DNA from: Stramenopiles sp. TOSAG23-6
Taxonomy: Eukaryota; Sar
Reading direction: 5' to 3'
NCBI GenBank assembly: GCA_900128565.1
Contig: LT636300.1
Coordinates: forward strand, 1 to 10,611
Length of the DNA: 10,611 nucleotides
Shown here: one piece after another, positions 6,950-10,611 of the stretch
Layout of the letters: each line of letters opens with the position of its first letter
Numbering within the stretch: the stretch's first letter is position 1
Translations under genes and position numbers: made by a program
The notes under the pieces: model-generated
Database searches by the model: none
What the model was told of the DNA's origin: nothing
Seen by the model: only the letters and a program-made list of their open reading frames with translations

Positions 6950-9321
6950 ATGAAAAGCACACAAGGACAATCTATATCAGATGGTGAAGAGATTCCTGAA
7001 TTTTCAATCCCTCCACAGGAATATTCCGGTCAGTACGATCCTTATACAGCTCTGCAGGAGGTGACAGGATACATAAGTTATTACCCAGATGATGATTACG
7101 CAAGAGTTATGGCGAACCAAAAGAAAGCGTACAAAAGTTCACGTAGTCCCCGCAGTCCACGTAGTCCACGTAGTCCACGATATAATGACCAACATTCAGG
7201 GGGAAATGAGCGTGTTCGGGTAGAAAAGAAAAGTTCAAAGTTGACTAATCCCTCTAATTTGGTCACAAATTTAAGTCACCTCGGTTCTCGGCCAGGGTTA
7301 CCAAGAAAAACAAAGTCACTACAAGATCGACTTATAGCGGCATCTTCAGGAACTAATATGAACATGCGCCAAATGCAAGGCAAAGCAGCGCAACTTGTAC
7401 ACAGTTCAACTAAAAGTATGGCCCGGAAAAATAGGAAAAATTCACTACCCAAAGTTGGAATTATGGATAAAAATGTTTTATCTGCGTTACATGCAAAAAT
7501 AAATGCTGGTGGTGGTGGTGGAAGGAATAGTCAAGATAGTAGAAGTAGTTCTTTGTTGCGCCAGAATTCAAAACTATCAGGAGACATTCGAAGGAAGGAA
7601 CAACAGTTGAATGCAGCCGCGAACAAAATCAAGGATATGAAACAAAAAATTATAGCACTACAAGCTCAAGTGAGTAACCAACAGACTTTGATTGTATCTC
7701 AAAAACGTATCGTTAATTCTTTATCATATTCGTCAGTAACGAATAAGCGAAATAATCAACAACATAAGGGGAAAAAAAATGTTCAGAACTTGAGTAACGA
7801 CCCTCAAGGTCTTCACCCAACCAGTAATAATACTAATATTAGTAAAACCGTTTTTCCAAATACTTCAAACATTTTAGAATTGAATAGCAAAAATAGTAAT
7901 AGTATTGATAATAGTAATGAAGCCATTGCGAGGACAAAACTTGCTCATGAACTTTTGTTACTCTCAAGAATGAAACAAGAAAAAACAAAAGACTCAAAAA
8001 GTAACAATGATATAGATGATGTGACTTATAATGTTGAAAGCTTGCTTCGGTTCAGAGAAAACAAAAAGTTCAGTGTTATTGGCCTCCCTCAGGACTTTCA
8101 AAAATTGACCCTTGCCCTTGCCGAAGCACAGGATTTAAATACTTTAAAAGCTATGTCAATATTATTATATCAAGGCCTTCAAGGTATAGAGAAGGAATCA
8201 AAATCCAATAATGTTTATAGTTTGGTTGATTCACTCCAGAAGAAAATGAAATTTATGTGGAATACTGATATTGTACAAATTTGGATTGTTGATACGAAGA
8301 AACAAAATTTAATGTGGACACGAGGTGTAGCTAAAAATATTATCAATGCAAATATGAATGATGGTCTTATTGGTGCTAGTATTAAGAGAAAAGAACGAAT
8401 CTTTGTGAGGCAAGCCTTTAGTGACCCACGTTTCGTAGCCGCTGTTGATGGTGCATCAGGGCACAAAGTAAGATCATTTATGTGTCTACCTTTAATGAGT
8501 CCGTCGAATGGCAAATGTCTTGGATGTGTACAAGTTTCGCACTCTAAGAAATTGTTAGATTTCGATGCAGTAGATGCAATAATATTGAAGCTTGTAGGTT
8601 ATAAATGTGCTGCTCTGATAGATTCATTACAAAAACAAACAATTGCAGCTGCCAATAATACGAGACAATCATTGTTACTGGACGTATATAGCCGTGTATC
8701 ACTCTCCTTAGGAGACCCATTCAGTTATAGCTCAATAAAGTTTGCAAACAGTATTGAAGAAGAGGCTCGAAAATTTCTACGATGTGAAGAAGCTAAAATA
8801 TTTATCTGTGATTCTCCCCCAGTTGATAAAGATTGGGTATCTAGTATGGAGTCAGTTAATCCAAGGCGTCTTTGGAGTGTTAAGCAAAATACTTACAGTG
8901 ACTCCATGAAACAACAGTGGCACAGAACTGGAGCTGGTGTTTGTTGGAGTGCTGTAACAAATAGGGAAAGTATCTCAGGAAGAGATATAAATACTATTCC
9001 TCATTTTAATTCTAATATTGATCTGAATACGCGTTTGAGTTTTCTCTGCGTCCCAGTGATAAGTTCAAATCTCCAAGCTATGTACGTTTTCATTCATAAT
9101 GTTTTACCTACTTTTTTTTCATAGAAAATTTTGTACCTAACAAAACAAATGAACTTTTTGTGACATCTTTTTCACAACACATGGGAGCGCTTGAAATTTC
9201 TATAGCGACTTCAAATGCAGAGGAAATCGAGAGAATGAAGAAACTAGCACTTTTATTTACTAAACAAATTGCAAATATAATTGATCAGTATTGGAGAGTG
9301 GAATATATCAAAAAAAAATAG
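6950..9321 (+). CDS. Tandem GAF-domain protein with disordered, coiled-coil N-terminus
   Basis: Likely ligand-sensing or scaffolding protein; the ligand is unknown. Exons 6950-9081 and 9183-9321 give 756 residues. Residues 1-205 are low-complexity, with five S-(S/P)-R repeats at 63-77 and a Gly run at 187-191. A short coiled coil follows (about 207-250), then an Asn/Ser-rich linker. GAF1 (about 395-558) shows IVQIWIVD, GLIGASIKRKERIFVRQAF, SDPRFVAAVD, VRSFMCLPL and a closing helix; this resembles phosphodiesterase-type GAFs. GAF2 (about 580-745) ends RLSFLCVPVISSNLQAM-GALEISI followed by a helix (EEIERMKKLALLFTKQI). The strand VIGVLQL typical of GAF is formed only when the intron is removed as GT...AT, which is key evidence for that boundary. 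There is no catalytic output domain after GAF2; the protein stops at TAG 9319-9321. In-frame TAA before the ATG supports the start. Confidence 0.87.
7136..7180 (+). repeat. Coding 9-bp tandem repeat, five units (Ser-Pro-Arg)
   Basis: Units like AGTCCACGT repeat five times in frame and encode S-S-R then S-P-R four times. Units 3 to 5 are nearly identical, indicating recent slippage. SPR repeats are possible SR-type phosphorylation sites. Confidence 0.85.
9082..9182 (+). repeat. Introner-like intron, copy F (101 nt, decisive for the boundary)
   Basis: GCTAT/GTACGTTTTCATTC, TTTTACCTAC, T-run, CATAGAAAATTTTG, core TACCTAAC (9133-9141), CTTTTTCACAACACAT/GGGAGC. Direct repeat ATG at both ends. Removal gives QAM-GALEISI, the conserved GAF strand. 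Every nearby AG acceptor shifts the frame or brings a stop. Putative branch A at 9140, 42 nt from the 3' boundary. Confidence 0.9.
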
Positions 9322-9419
9322 AAAAAAACACATGATTTAATTGACATGTTTAACCATAACAAATGAAATAAACACATACTTTAATTTTATATTAGTTAAA
9401 CATATCGATATTTTGTAGC
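9322..9419. terminator. Convergent tail with AATAAA polyadenylation signal of the GAF gene
   Basis: 98 bp between the stops of the GAF and ceramidase genes. AATAAA at 9367-9372 is 46 nt after the GAF stop. No clear signal on the minus strand, so the two 3' UTRs probably overlap. Confidence 0.55.
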
Positions 9420-10545
9420 TCAATGAAACTTTGAGAAGGAATTCCCACGACTATGTAATGTAGGAGTCGATTTTGATTTTCTTAATCCTGGCAGCTTAGT
9501 AGATACATAATGTATCCTTTGTTTTATACTCGTGAATGAATGGGCCATGGCAGATTTTATAAGTTTTGATGTCCGCATTACTTCCATGGATTCATCAGCA
9601 GATATAACATATATACGAACAAAAGATAGTCCGATTTCTAATTTATCAAATGGCCAATATTCTATTGTTGGATTCAATTCTGGTCTTTCAGAATTTGCAA
9701 ACCACCACGATCCAATGACCATTCCATGATAGGATGCCATCATTACAAATAAATGCCAAAATGCGTGTAACTGTGGGTAAGGAAAGTTCCAACTTGTCCA
9801 AAATTGACAGAAAAATTTGTCATTAATCCAGCATGTAACAGCCAAAATAAACCAAATAAGGCCATGTGTAGCAATTGCTCTCATTTTACGTTTATCATCT
9901 ATTGTATTAAAATGCATTTGTCCGAGTTGATGCTTATTATTATTACTATTTGATAATTTATATTCATTATGCAGAACAGCAAATATAGGAGCTCCAAAAG
10001 AAAACAAGAAAAAACAATTTAGTTTTGGTTCCACATGTATTGTGAATATATATATATATTTGTTTTTTGCTTCTACAAAAATTCGTTAGGTAAGGAATTT
10101 TCTATGAAAAAAAAAATGTTGGTAAAAAAAAAAAATTGAAAACGTACGATACTCAAGAAAGTAAAGACAATACCGACGAGAAGCATCAAAAGCTTAAACA
10201 CACCTCGATTTCCATTTATACGTTCTGGGAAATATTTTTTAGGACACCATAGTGCAATACAACATATGAGCACCCAAAGAATCCCCCACTCATCAAATAG
10301 TTGACCAGAGAGAGATAAAGTTGCATGAAAATATCCAGAGCCAGCTCCAACTACCATTAACAAAATAAATGCAAAGTTTACACCAGCATCCACGTAAACA
10401 CTATATGGTATATATTTCCATATCAACACTGGAGGTACCACTATAAATGGAATATTCGAAATTGTATTATAAAATTCGGCGATATATTGTGTAACTTCAT
10501 AGTTACCTTCACACCAGTCGACTTCAGAGGTACCGGAAAACCAGG
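9420..10545 (-). CDS. Alkaline ceramidase, 5' exon(s) missing
   Basis: Multi-pass membrane hydrolase that cleaves ceramide to sphingosine and fatty acid, usually in the ER or Golgi. Visible exons 10545-10148 and 10034-9420 give 336 residues; the N-terminal start lies beyond the window. Calcium-site residues of the family are present: D-W-C-E-x-N-Y (visible residues 9-15) and AEFYNT with E23. The zinc/catalytic set is complete: S69 and H73 in GSGYFH, D84 in LFDE, and H222 and H226 in LHAFWH. Several hydrophobic segments match the seven-helix fold. Intron 10035-10147 is removed as GT...AT to give LSIV-EPKLN, in line with the V-x-P-x-x-N of relatives; no AG acceptor keeps frame. The C-terminal tail (about 275-336) is longer and more basic/Ser-rich than in animal enzymes, with KSKSTPTLHSRGNSF. 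Either TTCAG (exon to 10552) or AATACAG (exon to 10545) may be the upstream acceptor; I used the family-consistent one. Confidence 0.92.
10035..10147 (-). repeat. Introner-like intron, copy G (113 nt)
   Basis: Gene sense: AGTATC/GTACGTTTTCAA, T-run, ACCAACA, T-run, CATAGAAAATTCC, core TTACCTAACGA (minus strand of 10085-10093, T for G at the first base), GTAGAAGC, an AT microsatellite, TTCACAATACAT/GTGG. Removal restores SIV-EPKLN in phase 0. The AGs at GTAG and GAAG are out of frame. The flanking direct repeat is only GT here, because the upstream exon ends ATC instead of AT. This makes it the one copy where the register is restricted. Confidence 0.88.
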
Positions 10546-10611
10546 CTGTATTCTGAAAAAATATTTCAAAAAAAATCGTTAGGTACAAAATTTACTATAA
10601 AAAAAAAATTC
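10546..10611 (-). repeat. Introner-like intron, copy H (3' half only, cut by window edge)
   Basis: Gene sense: T-run, TATAGTAAATTTTG, core TACCTAACGA (minus strand of 10578-10586), TTTTTTTTGAAATATTTTTTCAG, AATACAG/CC. It shares TTTGAAATATTTTTYC with copy A. In this copy the 3' end reads AATACAG, that is AG where the other copies have AT; a second AG seven bases upstream is also possible. Confidence 0.82.

Noticed and set aside
9082-9182. Frameshifts or assembly errors truncating the proteins
   Set aside because: Every interruption carries the same conserved element and its removal restores frame and domain, so these are not random errors.
193-10147. Ciliate-style internal eliminated sequences (TA-bounded)
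   Set aside because: Copies C and F have no TA at the duplicated junction (pre-insertion GCATGGC and GCTATGGG), the code is standard, and all copies are sense-oriented with a branch-like CTAAC, which favours RNA splicing. DNA elimination is not fully excluded without transcripts.
1-10611. tRNA, rRNA, CRISPR or insertion sequences with transposase genes
   Set aside because: No cloverleaf, rRNA motif, spaced repeat array or transposase-like frame was found on either strand.

Overview
The window is nuclear DNA of a microbial eukaryote with a compact, AT-rich genome. It carries seven genes with eukaryotic domains (CAF-1 p60, ataxin-2, an Mrs2-type Mg2+ transporter, an EF-hand protein, a tandem-GAF protein, an alkaline ceramidase and one unrecognised protein). 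The genetic code is standard, coding sequences are interrupted by short introns, and spacers are only 98 to about 410 bp. A free-living protist, perhaps a planktonic one, fits best; the lineage cannot be fixed from this sequence.

Layout: CAF-1 p60 (minus, 3' part off the window), unknown 180-aa protein (plus), ataxin-2 (minus), CorA/Mrs2 Mg2+ transporter (plus), EF-hand protein (minus), tandem-GAF protein (plus), alkaline ceramidase (minus, 5' end off the window). Orientation alternates strictly, giving three divergent promoter regions (855-1191, 3868-4265, 6586-6949) and three convergent tails (1735-2147, 5839-5952, 9322-9419). The genes share no pathway; they are housekeeping or signalling genes packed together.

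The notable content is the introns. Eight insertions (six complete, two cut by the window ends) interrupt five of the seven coding sequences. They are about 94-113 nt, always sense relative to the host gene, and share an architecture: a 5' end GTAYG followed by TTTTC or similar, a T-run, a box like CATAGAAATTTT or CGTACGAAATTT, the core TTGTACCTAAC (a good branch-point match), another T-rich run, and a 3' end AATAC. They look like one introner-type family that has spread by insertion.

Their 3' boundaries are not AG. In the WD40, Mrs2, GAF and ceramidase genes the reading frame and the conserved domain are restored only if the element is removed as GT...AT, or an equivalent register of a short direct repeat. 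The excised piece ends in ACAT and the next exon begins with G. The upstream exon usually also ends in AT, so each element sits between short direct repeats, like a target-site duplication. No GT-AG choice restores frame in four of the six complete cases. This suggests a mobile intron family with an unusual splicing rule.
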